NCBI GenBank assembly: GCA_018269005.1
Contig: JAFDVK010000012.1
Span: 124,001 to 188,000 of the forward strand
Direction: 5' to 3'
Length of the DNA stretch: 64,000 bases
From: Acidobacteriota bacterium
GTDB taxonomy: Bacteria > Acidobacteriota > Blastocatellia > Pyrinomonadales > Pyrinomonadaceae
Shown in pieces: positions 8,677 to 17,972 of this stretch (positions are counted from its first letter, which is position 1; every line of letters begins with the position of its first letter). A program made the position numbers and the translations under genes. A model generated the notes under the pieces. It was not told the origin of the DNA. It worked only from the letters and a program-made list of their open reading frames with translations, and made no database searches.

Positions 8677-10398
8677 ATGAGGCGGCTTTTACTCTTGCTT
8701 TTAATAACGTCGGCGTGCGGTTGCGCGGCCATTGGCCAGACTCCGTCTCCGACACCTACGCCTGACGATTCCAAGCAGGTAGTCCTTCCGGACGATCTAA
8801 AGAATGTTCCCGATGTGGCGCCGGACTATAAGAGCCACGATCTGAACCTTCCCGATCTTGGACGTGTCGGAGTGGATACCACCAAGGAACGCCCGTTGAC
8901 ACTTGGAGAAGCCCTGCGGATGGCCCTCGACAATAACAAGGACATCGAGGTCGCCCGCAAGACGTCCTCAATGGCCGAGTTCGATCTAAAGGCAGCCCGC
9001 GGCGTGTATGAACCCAAACTTTCGGGCCAAACATACTACGAACGTGCAACTGCTCCCAACGTAAGCATTTTCAGCAATAACCCAAAGACCACTCAGGGCA
9101 CGGTGGTCGCGAACGCCGGCCTAACAGGCTATATCCCGAAGTTCGGCACGATCTTGACCGGCACCTTTAATAATTCGCGCGTTACGACCGACAACCCGAT
9201 CAGCATACTGAGCCCGCAATATCTTTCGAGCTTGAGCTTTAGCGTTACGCAGCCGCTTCTTCGCGGCCGCAGATTCGATGCCCAGCGCCGCGGCATCGAG
9301 ATCGCGAAGCGCAACCTCGAGCTCACAGATACTCAATTCCTCTCACACACGATCGATACCGTAGCGAACGTTGAGAAGGCATACTGGGATCTGATCTTCG
9401 CTCTCCGGAATCTGCAAGTTCAACGCGATGGCGTCACGATCGCAAAAGCGCAGCTTGAACACAACAAACGCCTCGTAAACGAAGGCCAACTTGCGCCGAT
9501 CGATATAGTCGCAGCCGAGACACAGGTGGCGACGTTTGAGCAGGCGGTTTACGACGCACTTAACGCGGTCAACACTTCGGAGAATTTGCTGAAGAATCTT
9601 ATTGCCCCGACCCGCACCGATGCGATCTGGGAACAGGCGATCGTGCCTATTGACTCGGTCGAGCAGACGGTTCCTGCTACAACACTCAGCGACGCTCTGG
9701 ATTCCGCGATGAAGAATCGCCCCGAGCTTGAGGTAAGCAACACGCAGATGGCCATTAACAAGATCGATCAGCTCTACTATAAGGAGCTCAAGAAACCGCA
9801 GATCGATCTCGTTGCGAGCTACGGCACCTCCGGCGTTGGCGGGAGCCAGAATCCGAATTTCAGCACCTCGTTCCCTACGGCCTGCAACGTCGACCCGACA
9901 GGCCCGGCGTGCGCACAGCAGCAGGCAAATCTCGCTCTGCTGACGGGCAATCCGTTCCGCGGTATTTTTACCAACCGTTACCCGACATACAAGGTTGGCC
10001 TGAACTTCAACGTGCCGCTCTTTGGCGACAAGACCGATGGGGCGTTGCTTGGAAAAGCGAAGGTCGACGCTGCACGTCTCGAAACCCAACGCGAGCAGAT
10101 CGAGCAAGGGATCCAGGTCGAGGTTCGTAATGCAATGCAGGCCGTAAGAAGCGGTGAAGCCAGGCTTAGAGCGGCTGCCATCGCTCGCGAGAATTCCGAA
10201 AAGCAGTATGCGTCAGAACAGCGAAAGCTCGACGAGGGCCAATCGGATATCTACCGCGTCCTCGAACGGCAAACGGCTCTCATCGCCGCAAAAAGCACGG
10301 AGCTTAAGGCACGAACCGACCTGAACAAAGCGATCGTCGATCTTGAACGCGCGACCGGCAATGCGCTAAAGGCTCATGGCATCACACCGCTGAAATGA
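8677..10398 (+). CDS. TolC-family outer membrane efflux protein
   Basis: 573 residues with a signal peptide (MRRLLLLLLITSACGCAAIG) followed by a Pro/Thr linker. The mature part has two outer-membrane-efflux repeats. Alpha-helical coiled regions such as DAQRRGIEIAKRNLEL and the matching ATGNALK end alternate with beta-strand segments. It forms the outer-membrane channel of the tripartite pump. It starts 22 bases after the permease, and its stop overlaps the next gene by 4 bases. Confidence 0.9.
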   Translation: MRRLLLLLLITSACGCAAIGQTPSPTPTPDDSKQVVLPDDLKNVPDVAPDYKSHDLNLPDLGRVGVDTTKERPLTLGEALRMALDNNKDIEVARKTSSMAEFDLKAARGVYEPKLSGQTYYERATAPNVSIFSNNPKTTQGTVVANAGLTGYIPKFGTILTGTFNNSRVTTDNPISILSPQYLSSLSFSVTQPLLRGRRFDAQRRGIEIAKRNLELTDTQFLSHTIDTVANVEKAYWDLIFALRNLQVQRDGVTIAKAQLEHNKRLVNEGQLAPIDIVAAETQVATFEQAVYDALNAVNTSENLLKNLIAPTRTDAIWEQAIVPIDSVEQTVPATTLSDALDSAMKNRPELEVSNTQMAINKIDQLYYKELKKPQIDLVASYGTSGVGGSQNPNFSTSFPTACNVDPTGPACAQQQANLALLTGNPFRGIFTNRYPTYKVGLNFNVPLFGDKTDGALLGKAKVDAARLETQREQIEQGIQVEVRNAMQAVRSGEARLRAAAIARENSEKQYASEQRKLDEGQSDIYRVLERQTALIAAKSTELKARTDLNKAIVDLERATGNALKAHGITPLK

Positions 10399-11375
10399 AG
10401 ACAGTTTGGATAAGCGAATTCATCGGCGTTGACGGCATCGGAATCAATGAGGTCGATGCTCCGATGCCCGGCGTCAACGAGGCTCTGATCAGTGTTCGAG
10501 CAGCCGGCCTAAACCGCGCGGACCTGCTTCAGGCAACGGGGCGATATCCGCCGCCTGAGAACTATTCGCCGAATATGCCGGGGATGGAATTCGCCGGTGA
10601 GATCGTCGAACTTGGCGCGGAAGTAAGCGGATTTGCAGTTGGTGACCGTGTCTTTGGAATCACCGTCGGCCATGCGCAGTCCGAGTTTGTCGTCTCGCAT
10701 CCTTCGCTTCTCGCAGCTATTCCCGACAATCTTTCTTATACCGAAGCGGGCGGCATTCCTGAAGTCTATATCACCGCGCACGATGCTGTCTTTACACAGA
10801 ACTGCCTTAAGGAAGGCGAGACCCTGCTCATTCACGCTGCCGCATCCGGCGTCGGCCTGGCAGCACTTGACCTGGCTAAGGCCGCAGGGGCCAAGGTTAT
10901 CGGTACATCTCGAACGGCCGACAAGATAGAAAGACTTGCTGATCTCGGGCTTGAGCACGGCATCCTCGCTACGGACAGCAAATTTGCGGAGAAGGTCCTC
11001 GACATCACAAATGGGAAGGGGGCCGATGTGATCTTGGACCTCGTCGGCGCGGAATACTTTAAGGAAAATATCGCATCTCTCGCACAAAAAGGCCGCTTGA
11101 GCATGGTCGGCTTAACGAGCGGCACAAAGGCGGAGATCGATCTCGGCTCGATCTTAAGGAAACGGGCAACCATCCGCGGGACGACCTTACGTGCACGGCC
11201 TTCTGAGGAAAAGGCGGCTGCGAACGAGAAGTTTATTCGCGAGGTCATTCCATTGCTCGATTCAGGAAAAGTGAGGCCGCACCTCGATCGAGCCTTCAAG
11301 CTCGAGGACGCGAGCGAGGCCTACGGGTATCTTGCGTCAAATAAGAGTTTTGGAAAGGTAGTGATCGAATTTTAA
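10395..11375 (+). CDS. NAD(P)H:quinone oxidoreductase / MDR-family dehydrogenase
   Basis: 326 residues with an ATGA overlap with the TolC gene. The GroES-like N-terminal domain contains AAGLNRADLLQATGRYPPP and MPGMEFAGEIVELG, typical of the zinc-independent PIG3/QOR branch. The Rossmann segment is LLIHAAASGVGLAALDLAKA, with the NADP-site GTSRTADK following. No zinc-ligand set is visible. The family reduces quinones by one or two electrons. Cotranscription with the pump suggests a role in detoxifying the redox-active compounds that the pump exports (inference). Confidence 0.85.
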   Translation: MKTVWISEFIGVDGIGINEVDAPMPGVNEALISVRAAGLNRADLLQATGRYPPPENYSPNMPGMEFAGEIVELGAEVSGFAVGDRVFGITVGHAQSEFVVSHPSLLAAIPDNLSYTEAGGIPEVYITAHDAVFTQNCLKEGETLLIHAAASGVGLAALDLAKAAGAKVIGTSRTADKIERLADLGLEHGILATDSKFAEKVLDITNGKGADVILDLVGAEYFKENIASLAQKGRLSMVGLTSGTKAEIDLGSILRKRATIRGTTLRARPSEEKAAANEKFIREVIPLLDSGKVRPHLDRAFKLEDASEAYGYLASNKSFGKVVIEF

Positions 11376-11659
11376 TTCGTTCCGCGTTGTGCGGCTTCGT
11401 CAGTAACGATGCAAAGGCCGGAGATATCGTGTTTTTCGAGCTCGTCAATGAGCGCCGTTGCTTGCTTGTAAGTCAGCCCGCCGGCCTCGAGCCCCGAAAA
11501 GGAGACGACCGACCAGCGAGCTTCTTCGAGGTCCGAGAGGGCCGCGAGCTCAGGTTGTCCCGGTTCGGCCATAACCCTCCTGAAAATTTCATCGATGTCG
11601 ATCTCGTCAACCCGCTTTGGGAAATGAGCGAGACCTGACCGCATCTCCTGGATACGCAT
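11372..11659 (-). CDS. Small protein of unknown function
   Basis: 95 residues, convergent with and overlapping the oxidoreductase by 4 bases. It begins MRIQEMRSGLAHFPKRVDEIDIDEIFRRV and has an acidic, mostly helical composition with a C-terminal segment, YKQATALIDELEKHDISGLCIV. A purine-rich GAGAGAAGGA lies just before the ATG. The opposite frame is also open, so the assignment depends on the RBS and composition. No family recognised. Confidence 0.5.
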   Translation of the reverse strand: MRIQEMRSGLAHFPKRVDEIDIDEIFRRVMAEPGQPELAALSDLEEARWSVVSFSGLEAGGLTYKQATALIDELEKHDISGLCIVTDEAAQRGTN

Positions 11660-11815
11660 ATCCTTCTCTCAAGCCTTTTACCGAAACCTAACACAATGAA
11701 ACGATGTTGTAAACGTTTTTCTGTATTCGGCCGATAAACAATGTTTTGCGATTTAATATGTCCTGTCGCCCGCGAGCGGTCACAGGCGACACAATTCATC
11801 CGCAGCATCCCGGAA

Positions 11816-13201
11816 CTACCTGCCGGTTTGGAAAGTGCTTAACATCCTGTTGAACGCAGCCGAATATCGCGACGCTTCGCTCGACGGAACGACCGTAACG
11901 AGATAGACAAAGTTGTTGTTATCGTCGTACGCCGTATAGACCGCGACAGACTCGGTCGCTCTCGTTATCGGTGACTGTCCGGAAAGCGTCGTAACGTATC
12001 CGCGATAGTTTCCGAGATAGGCATCTCGGAAACGCGTCTGCTGTCTAAGATAATTGTTACTGTCAAGGACCTGGTTGATATACGCTTGAGCATCACGCGA
12101 AAGATCGCCATTGCCGCGAAAAACACCGATCATCGCCCCACGCGTAATGCCGTCCTTGCCGTAGGCACCTTCGGGAGCGAACTGAACGGAGCCGTTGCTT
12201 TCAAAAGCCTTCCAATTCGACGGAATGCTAACCTCCGCAAGGCCGCTGTATCTGCGGCTTGTTCTCGAGGGATATGGCACGCGACTCGAATACACGCCTC
12301 CGGCCGTCGGGTTTGCACCTGCGCCGCCCTGAGCTCCCTTTTCGATCTCAGCCATTGTCCTAGCGGGCGGTAGGGCACGGAGTCGTTCCTGTACGCGTCG
12401 AAATTCACGATCGTTCGATGGGCGCGGATTCACGTTCAACATCTCAGCCTCGCGCATTATCTTCTCGTACCGGTTTCCCGGATCGGGATGGCTTGAGAGC
12501 CATTCGGGCGCACCGCCTTTGCTCTGCGCCTGAATGGTTCGGAACATATTCGCAAGATCACGCGGATCGTAGCCCGCTTGGGCCATTATCTGTGCACCGA
12601 GCGTGTCCGCCTGCGTCTCGTATTCACGACTGTATTTCGTCATCCAAGCCGTCGCCCCAAGAGCGCCGAGTTGGGCACCGGCCTCGCCACCTAAGATCGC
12701 ACCTCCAAGGATAAGGCCGATCACGCCGAGTTGATTGCCGATGCTGCCTTGCTTGGTCGCCTGTGCGGTTGCGTGGCGTAGCGCAACGTGCGAGATCTCA
12801 TGCGCCATAACGCCCGCCATCTCACCTTCATTCTTTGCCGCCTCGATCATCCCGCGGTTTACGAACATCGGGCCGCCCGGCAGGGCGAATGCGTTAATAT
12901 CGCTCGCGTTTACTATCTCAAATCGATAATCGAACGCCGGCTCGCGAAACTGCTGCGGGATCGCCGCGACAAGCCTTTCGCCAACCTGCGAAACATATCT
13001 GGTAGCTTCGCGGTCATTCAAGATCGGAAACTGCTGCTCGATCTTACGCGCGTTGTCATCGCCGAGCTTTACATCGTCCGAGACCTTGTATTTATTCTTC
13101 GGCCGCTCGATCCGCGTTTGTGCAAATGCCGTAAACGGCGCCGCGGCGATCGCAAAGATAGCCAAATACGCTGCTAAATGTTTTTTTATCGTTCGTTGCA
13201 T
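11816..13201 (-). CDS. M48 family zinc metalloprotease, exported
   Basis: About 461 residues from ATG 13201, which has AAGAAGAA upstream. It opens with a signal peptide (MQRTIKKHLAAYLAIFAI, then a cleavage site after TAFA). The zinc motif HEISHVALRH lies near residue 130, with the third ligand region YSREYETQADTLGAQIMA. This is the BepA/Ste24-like soluble M48 layout. C-terminal to the protease there is no TPR but a mixed beta domain with a Ser/Arg-rich linker. It probably acts in periplasmic protein quality control. The 7-base inverted repeat TGTCGCC/GGCGACA (11764-11791) lies downstream but lacks a T tract. Confidence 0.88.
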   Translation of the reverse strand: MQRTIKKHLAAYLAIFAIAAAPFTAFAQTRIERPKNKYKVSDDVKLGDDNARKIEQQFPILNDREATRYVSQVGERLVAAIPQQFREPAFDYRFEIVNASDINAFALPGGPMFVNRGMIEAAKNEGEMAGVMAHEISHVALRHATAQATKQGSIGNQLGVIGLILGGAILGGEAGAQLGALGATAWMTKYSREYETQADTLGAQIMAQAGYDPRDLANMFRTIQAQSKGGAPEWLSSHPDPGNRYEKIMREAEMLNVNPRPSNDREFRRVQERLRALPPARTMAEIEKGAQGGAGANPTAGGVYSSRVPYPSRTSRRYSGLAEVSIPSNWKAFESNGSVQFAPEGAYGKDGITRGAMIGVFRGNGDLSRDAQAYINQVLDSNNYLRQQTRFRDAYLGNYRGYVTTLSGQSPITRATESVAVYTAYDDNNNFVYLVTVVPSSEASRYSAAFNRMLSTFQTGR

Positions 13202-13308
13202 AAATTCTTCTTGTCGAGATGTCAATGTCCGCGTTTTTGCGATGAGCCAAACACATTTCGGGTTGACCCAAAATTCTTTTGCCGGTTTCGTTGGTTCGCC
13301 CTTATTGT

Positions 13309-13341
13309 GTTACAAAGATGTTACGCGAATCTTACGATAAC
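13309..13341 (+). promoter_or_regulatory. PHO-box-like triple 11-bp direct repeat
   Basis: GTTACAAAGAT, GTTACGCGAAT and CTTACGATAAC follow one another with exact 11-base spacing, sharing the (G/C)TTAC head. Eleven-base direct repeats upstream of the core promoter are the hallmark of PhoB/PhoP binding sites. A TATAAT box follows at 13365-13370, so the array would end right at the -35 position of the phoU transcript. Downstream genes are phoU, a DUF47 gene and pit, which fits phosphate control. Confidence 0.6.
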
Positions 13342-13364
13342 CCTTTCTTGGTCGGGAAGAGAAG

Positions 13365-13370
13365 TATAAT
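13365..13370 (+). promoter_or_regulatory. -10 box of the phoU-pit promoter
   Basis: A perfect TATAAT 69 bases before the phoU ATG. There is no recognisable -35 hexamer at the right distance, as expected for an activator-dependent promoter served by the 11-bp repeats just upstream. A six-codon frame (ATG 13413 to TGA) sits in the leader. Confidence 0.55.
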
Positions 13371-13438
13371 CTTACCAGAAATCGCAGGAAGACTTCTGTA
13401 TTGCGGAGCGCATATGGAAGCCCAAATGCACTGAAAAT

Positions 13439-14101
13439 ATGACCGTGCATCCGACAGCCTCAGCCGAGATCGACGCTATTCGTGACCGCGTACTCCTGCT
13501 CGGCGGTAAGACAGAAGAAGCTGTAAGTCGTGCTATCCGTTCACTTACAAGTCGAGATAGCGAGCTTGCGCTACGTGTCTGCGAGGCGGATAGGCTCATC
13601 GATCAGATGGAACTCGAGATCGATCAACTGAGCGTCGAGATCCTGGCAAAACAAAAATTAGCGCCGCACGACCTTCGCATGGTCGTGTCTGTTTCCAAGA
13701 TCACGCCGATTCTCGAACGTATAGCCGATCATGCGACCAGCATCGCCGAAGCCGCGATCGCCCTCAATAACGAACCGGAGATAGATAACTATTTCGACTT
13801 CTCGCAGATGGCTGAGATCGCATCCGGAATGCTTCGTGAGGCGCTCGATGCTTTCACATCTGAGAATGCGGATGAATCTCGACGCATCATCGCACGCGAT
13901 GCCGAACTCGACACGCGATACGCACGTGTCTTTGATCACCTTCTCGCCCGAATGGTCGAAAAGCCGGCAGCATCGGGCGGTGCTGCAAGATTGCTCTTTG
14001 TGGCAAAACATCTTGAACGCATCGGCGATTATGTGAAGGACATTTGTGAACTCAACGTATATCTGACCGAAGCGGTATTTATAAAACATAGTCCGCGGTG
14101 A
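13439..14101 (+). CDS. phoU: Phosphate signalling protein PhoU
   Basis: 220 residues with two PhoU three-helix repeats. The first shows LLLGGKTEEAVSRAIRSL and the acidic E-x3-D pattern in CEADRLIDQMELEIDQL. The repeat ends with VAKHLERIGDYVKDICE, carrying the metal-cluster E/D residues. PhoU links phosphate transport to the PhoR-PhoB two-component system and dampens uptake. Here it heads a cluster with a DUF47 gene and a low-affinity transporter, not with pstSCAB, so it may act on the Pit system. Confidence 0.85.
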   Translation: MTVHPTASAEIDAIRDRVLLLGGKTEEAVSRAIRSLTSRDSELALRVCEADRLIDQMELEIDQLSVEILAKQKLAPHDLRMVVSVSKITPILERIADHATSIAEAAIALNNEPEIDNYFDFSQMAEIASGMLREALDAFTSENADESRRIIARDAELDTRYARVFDHLLARMVEKPAASGGAARLLFVAKHLERIGDYVKDICELNVYLTEAVFIKHSPR

Positions 14102-14174
14102 CCTATGAAGCCGGCAAAGCAGTTCGGCATTTTTTTGGGGATCGTTCGTATTTTTTTAATTGGAGATATCAAGA

Positions 14175-14795
14175 ATGGGCTTTAGTTTATTGCCGAAGGA
14201 AGATCAGTATTTTGCATTGTTTTCGCGGATGAGCGGAAAGCTGCAGGAGGCGGCCGGAGCATTGGAGGAGATGCTTGCAGGGCCGGATACACAATTCGAT
14301 TCTTTTGCGAAGAGGATCAAGAGCATTGAACACGAATGCGACGAGCTGACGCACACGGTAACGACGCGGCTGAACAGCTCCTTTATCACCCCGTTCGATC
14401 GCGAGGATATATATACACTTTGCGTGGCTCTCGACGACGTTTGCGACTATATTGATGGCTCAGCAAGAGCGGTGGTAATGTACGACATTCACGAGATCCA
14501 TGAGAACGCCAATAAGCTTGCGAGCGTTATCAGAAGACAGAGCAATGAAGTAAAAGCTGCCGTTGACCTGCTGGAAAAAGGTAAAGGACTTGGCCCGCAT
14601 TTGCTTGAGATCCAGCGTCTCGAGAACGAAGCGGACGATGTCTATTTCGGCGCAATGGCCGACCTTTTCAAGAACTCGACGAACCCTGTGAACATCGTCA
14701 AGTGGAAGGAATTCTACGAAATGCTCGAGGCCGCAACCGATAAATGCGAATATGTCGGCAACATTATTGAGAGCATCGTCCTAAAGCACAATTAA
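14175..14795 (+). CDS. DUF47 / PhoU-like Pit accessory protein
   Basis: About 206 residues from ATG 14175, with GGAG 9 bases upstream. A TTG at 14160 is possible but less likely. The segment HECDELTHTVTTRLNSSFITPFDREDIYTLC is the signature of TIGR00153/DUF47 proteins, distant PhoU relatives that are almost always encoded next to Pit transporters. CDYIDGSARAV and the closing CEYVGNIIESIVLK also fit. It probably regulates or assists the transporter that starts 13 bases after its stop codon. Confidence 0.88.
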   Translation: MGFSLLPKEDQYFALFSRMSGKLQEAAGALEEMLAGPDTQFDSFAKRIKSIEHECDELTHTVTTRLNSSFITPFDREDIYTLCVALDDVCDYIDGSARAVVMYDIHEIHENANKLASVIRRQSNEVKAAVDLLEKGKGLGPHLLEIQRLENEADDVYFGAMADLFKNSTNPVNIVKWKEFYEMLEAATDKCEYVGNIIESIVLKHN

Positions 14796-14808
14796 AAGAT
14801 AAAAGATC

Positions 14809-15885
14809 ATGGACGGAAACTCTGCAGCACTCGGCCTTGTCGTGATCATTATCATCGTGGCGTTGGCGTTCGATTATGTCAACGGATTCCACGATGCAGC
14901 GAATTCCATTGCGACCGTCGTAGCGACCCGCGTCCTATCGCCCGGTGTCGCAGTGGCATGGGCGGCTTTTTTCAACTTCATCGCATTCCTTGTTTTCGGC
15001 ACCGCGGTCGCAAAGACCATCGGTGGAGATATGGTCAACATAGCGATCATTCCTCCTGATGATCGGTTATATGTCCTTCTTGCCGCAGTGATCGGGGCCA
15101 CGGCCTGGAATCTGCTGACCTGGTGGCTTGGCCTTCCTACATCGAGTTCACACGCTCTCGTAGGCGCTTACGCAGGATCGGCGATCGCCTCATATTTTTG
15201 GCACTTCGGCTTCAAGGATCCGAGCGCCGTTCTCGTGGCGGCCGGGTGGATAAAGACGATAAGTTTTATCATTCTTTCACCGCTGATCGGACTCGCCCTC
15301 GGCTTCACCTTGATGGTGATCGTGTATTGGATATTTCATCGTGTTGCGGTCCATCGTGTAGACAAGGTGTTTCGCATCGGCCAACTCTTCTCGGCAGCCG
15401 CATTTAGCCTTGGCCACGGAGGAAACGACGCACAGAAAACGATGGGCGTCATCACCATAGCTCTGGTCGCGGGCGGATTCCTCTCAATGACGGCGGATGG
15501 AAAACTGCCTGACGTACCGCTATGGGTGGTTCTCGCGGCACACACCGCCATCGGGCTTGGAACGCTTTCGGGCGGATGGCGGATCGTCAAAACGATGGGA
15601 ACAAAGATCGTCAAGCTTCAGCCGGTCGGCGGGTTCTGTGCAGAGGCGGCGGGTGCTGCGACCCTCTTTTTCGCTACCCATACAGGTATCCCGGTCTCAA
15701 CCACGCACACGATCACAGGAGCGATCGTCGGCGTTGGATCCGCAAAAAGGCTTTCGGCCGTAAAATGGGGCGTTGCTGGCCGCATTGTCTGGGCCTGGGT
15801 TCTGACGATCCCTGCCGCCGGGGCGATCGCAACGGCCTCTTATGGTTTGCTGCTGCTGATCGAGAAAATGTTGGGCGTCATTTAG
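14809..15885 (+). CDS. pit: Inorganic phosphate transporter, PiT family
   Basis: 358 residues with about ten hydrophobic segments. The duplicated PiT signature is present: VNGFHDAANSIATVVATRVL near the N-terminus and GHGGNDAQKTMGVITIAL in the second half, each carrying the G-x-N-D/N-D-A core. GLPTSSSHALVGAYAGSAI and THTGIPVSTTHTITGAIVG are the matching loops. It is a cation- or proton-coupled phosphate symporter. The inverted repeat GTTCGGAG/CTCCGAAC follows at 15889-15927 but lacks a T tract. Confidence 0.92.
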   Translation: MDGNSAALGLVVIIIIVALAFDYVNGFHDAANSIATVVATRVLSPGVAVAWAAFFNFIAFLVFGTAVAKTIGGDMVNIAIIPPDDRLYVLLAAVIGATAWNLLTWWLGLPTSSSHALVGAYAGSAIASYFWHFGFKDPSAVLVAAGWIKTISFIILSPLIGLALGFTLMVIVYWIFHRVAVHRVDKVFRIGQLFSAAAFSLGHGGNDAQKTMGVITIALVAGGFLSMTADGKLPDVPLWVVLAAHTAIGLGTLSGGWRIVKTMGTKIVKLQPVGGFCAEAAGAATLFFATHTGIPVSTTHTITGAIVGVGSAKRLSAVKWGVAGRIVWAWVLTIPAAGAIATASYGLLLLIEKMLGVI

Positions 15886-16010
15886 AAAGTTCGGAGTCCT
15901 CGGGCGTCGCTCTCGTCGGCTCCGAACCTTGCTTCCACTCGTCGAAAGTGTAATGATTTTTCTTTGGTCGGCTGTCTTTTTTTGCACCCGATCTAAAGGA
16001 GAGTTTTGCA

Positions 16011-17123
16011 ATGCCGGCCGTTCTCGAAGAAGTCATCCCACTCGATAATTACCTTGCAATGCCGGAGACGGAGCTATCCGAACGCATTGAGGCCGCACGC
16101 AGGGAGCTAGGCCCTCGGGTCGTCATCCTCGGCCATCATTACCAGCGTGACGATGTCGTCTCGCACGCTGACCTCACGGGCGATTCTTACCAGCTTTCCG
16201 TAATGGCCTCAAAGGCCGAGGCCGAATTCATCGTCTTTTGCGGAGTTCATTTTATGGCGGAATCCGCCGATATCCTCGGGCGTGAGACACAGCGCGTGAT
16301 CCTGCCGGACATGGGCGCAGGCTGTTCGATGGCGGACATGGCGTCGATCGATCAAGTCGAGGACGCGTGGGAGCAGCTCGAAGAGATCGGCGTGCTCGAA
16401 CAAAAGGTCGCACCGATCACCTATATGAATTCGAGTGCGGCCATCAAGGCATTCTGCGGCCGCCACGAAGGCGTCGTCTGCACGTCGTCGAACGCGATAC
16501 CGCTTTTTGATATCTATCTGAAGAATTTTGACAAGATGTTCTTTTTCCCCGACCAGCATCTAGGCCGAAACACAGGTGCAAAGTTCGGCATTCCGATGGA
16601 GAAGATCGTCCTCTGGGACCCGCACAAGGAGCTCGGTGGCAATACCGAGGAAGAACTTCTCGACGCAAAACTCATCGTTTGGCGCGGACACTGTTCGGTT
16701 CACGGCCGTTTCAAGGATTGGCAGGTCGATAAGATCCGAGAAGAGCATCCGGGAATGAAGATCCTCGTCCATCCCGAATGCCCGCGTGAGGTCGTCGCAA
16801 AGAGCGATCTCGACGGTTCGACGAGCTTTATTATAAAGACGGTCGAAGAATCGCCGGCCGGTTCTGCCTGGGCGATCGGCACCGAAGTGAACCTCGTCAA
16901 CCGCCTCGAAAAGCGATTTCCCGATAAGCATATTCGTCTTCTCGCACCGGATCTCTGTATGTGTGCGACGATGTTCCGCATCGCGCCGCAAAACCTCGCA
17001 TGGGCTCTAGAGAATCTAGCCGCAGGTAATGTCGTTAACGAGATCGTAGTCGAACCCGAGACAAAACAATGGGCGAATGTCGCTCTTCGGCGAATGATCG
17101 ATCTCACAGAGAAAAAGAACTAG
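16011..17123 (+). CDS. nadA: Quinolinate synthase NadA
   Basis: 370 residues starting at ATG 16011, with AAAGGAGAG upstream. It condenses iminoaspartate with dihydroxyacetone phosphate to quinolinate in NAD biosynthesis. Visible signatures are LGHHYQRDDVVSHADLTGDS, the cluster-ligand cysteines in PDMGAGCSMADM, RGHCSVHGRF and APDLCMCATMF, and the HPECP motif. The three cysteines bind a 4Fe-4S cluster. nadB and nadC are not in the window. The xth gene follows 18 bases later, probably in the same transcript. Confidence 0.93.
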   Translation: MPAVLEEVIPLDNYLAMPETELSERIEAARRELGPRVVILGHHYQRDDVVSHADLTGDSYQLSVMASKAEAEFIVFCGVHFMAESADILGRETQRVILPDMGAGCSMADMASIDQVEDAWEQLEEIGVLEQKVAPITYMNSSAAIKAFCGRHEGVVCTSSNAIPLFDIYLKNFDKMFFFPDQHLGRNTGAKFGIPMEKIVLWDPHKELGGNTEEELLDAKLIVWRGHCSVHGRFKDWQVDKIREEHPGMKILVHPECPREVVAKSDLDGSTSFIIKTVEESPAGSAWAIGTEVNLVNRLEKRFPDKHIRLLAPDLCMCATMFRIAPQNLAWALENLAAGNVVNEIVVEPETKQWANVALRRMIDLTEKKN

Positions 17124-17141
17124 GCTCGCGTCAGCAACACG

Positions 17142-17912
17142 ATGAAGATCGCCACCTGGAATGTAAATTCGATCAACGTCCGTATGCCGCAGCTTCTCGA
17201 ATGGCTTGAGAGGGCAAAGCCGGATGTTGTCTGCCTGCAGGAAACAAAGTCGGTCGATGCCAACTTTCCGGAGTTCGAGCTAAAAGCGGCGGGCTACGAT
17301 GCGGCTTTCATAGGAGAGAAATCGTATAACGGCGTTGCGATCCTTTCTCGTCTCCCGATCGACAATGTTCAGCTGAACTTTCCGGACGACGGTGCTGAGG
17401 CTCCAAAGCGTCTGATCGCAGCGACCATCGGCGGCATCCGCATCGTCAACACATACATACCGAACGGCACAGAGATCGGCTCGGACAAGTTCGCTTTCAA
17501 GCTCGATTGGCTCGTGCGTCTTCGCCGGTACTTTGACGCGACCTGCTCGCCCGATGATGATGTTCTGCTCTGTGGCGATTTCAACGTCGCTCCGGAACCT
17601 ATCGACGTCTGGAATCCCGCCGCTTGGGAAGGCAAACTTCATTTCTCAAAACCCGAACGCGCCGCAATCACCTTTGTAAAACAATGGGGCTTTTCCGACC
17701 TTTTTCGCGAACTGAACGGCGATGTCCGAGAATACTCCTGGTGGGATTATCGCGCCGGAGCCTTTCAGCACAACCACGGCCTGCGGATCGATCATATTTG
17801 GACCTCGCGAAAACTCACCGCCCGCGGCACTTCCTGCGTCATCGACCGCTCGACGCGCAAGCTCGAAAAACCCAGCGACCACGCTCCGGTCATTGCGGAA
17901 TTCAACGCTTGA
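17142..17912 (+). CDS. xth: Exodeoxyribonuclease III (AP endonuclease), copy 1
   Basis: 256 residues. All exonuclease III motifs are present: MKIATWNVNSIN, CLQETK (metal Glu), NTYIPNG (Tyr), LLCGDFNVAP (Asp and Asn), RIDHIW and the terminal SDHAPV (catalytic His). It repairs abasic sites and 3' blocks. A second, diverged paralogue lies at 18624, with a toxin-antitoxin pair between them. The two share motif spacing and many residues (KFPxFxL, GEKSYNGVAILS), pointing to an old tandem duplication. Confidence 0.92.
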   Translation: MKIATWNVNSINVRMPQLLEWLERAKPDVVCLQETKSVDANFPEFELKAAGYDAAFIGEKSYNGVAILSRLPIDNVQLNFPDDGAEAPKRLIAATIGGIRIVNTYIPNGTEIGSDKFAFKLDWLVRLRRYFDATCSPDDDVLLCGDFNVAPEPIDVWNPAAWEGKLHFSKPERAAITFVKQWGFSDLFRELNGDVREYSWWDYRAGAFQHNHGLRIDHIWTSRKLTARGTSCVIDRSTRKLEKPSDHAPVIAEFNA

Positions 17913-17972
17913 ATTGTCCCAATAACTGCAGTATGCTTCCATTATGGATGCAGATCGCATTCTTTTTGTAAA

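Noticed and set aside
9343..10107. Leftward 254-residue frame
   Set aside because: Shadow of the TolC-family gene.
15889..15927. Inverted repeat GTTCGGAG/CTCCGAAC as a terminator after pit
   Set aside because: Good stem but no T tract on either strand and a long loop, so left as a note.
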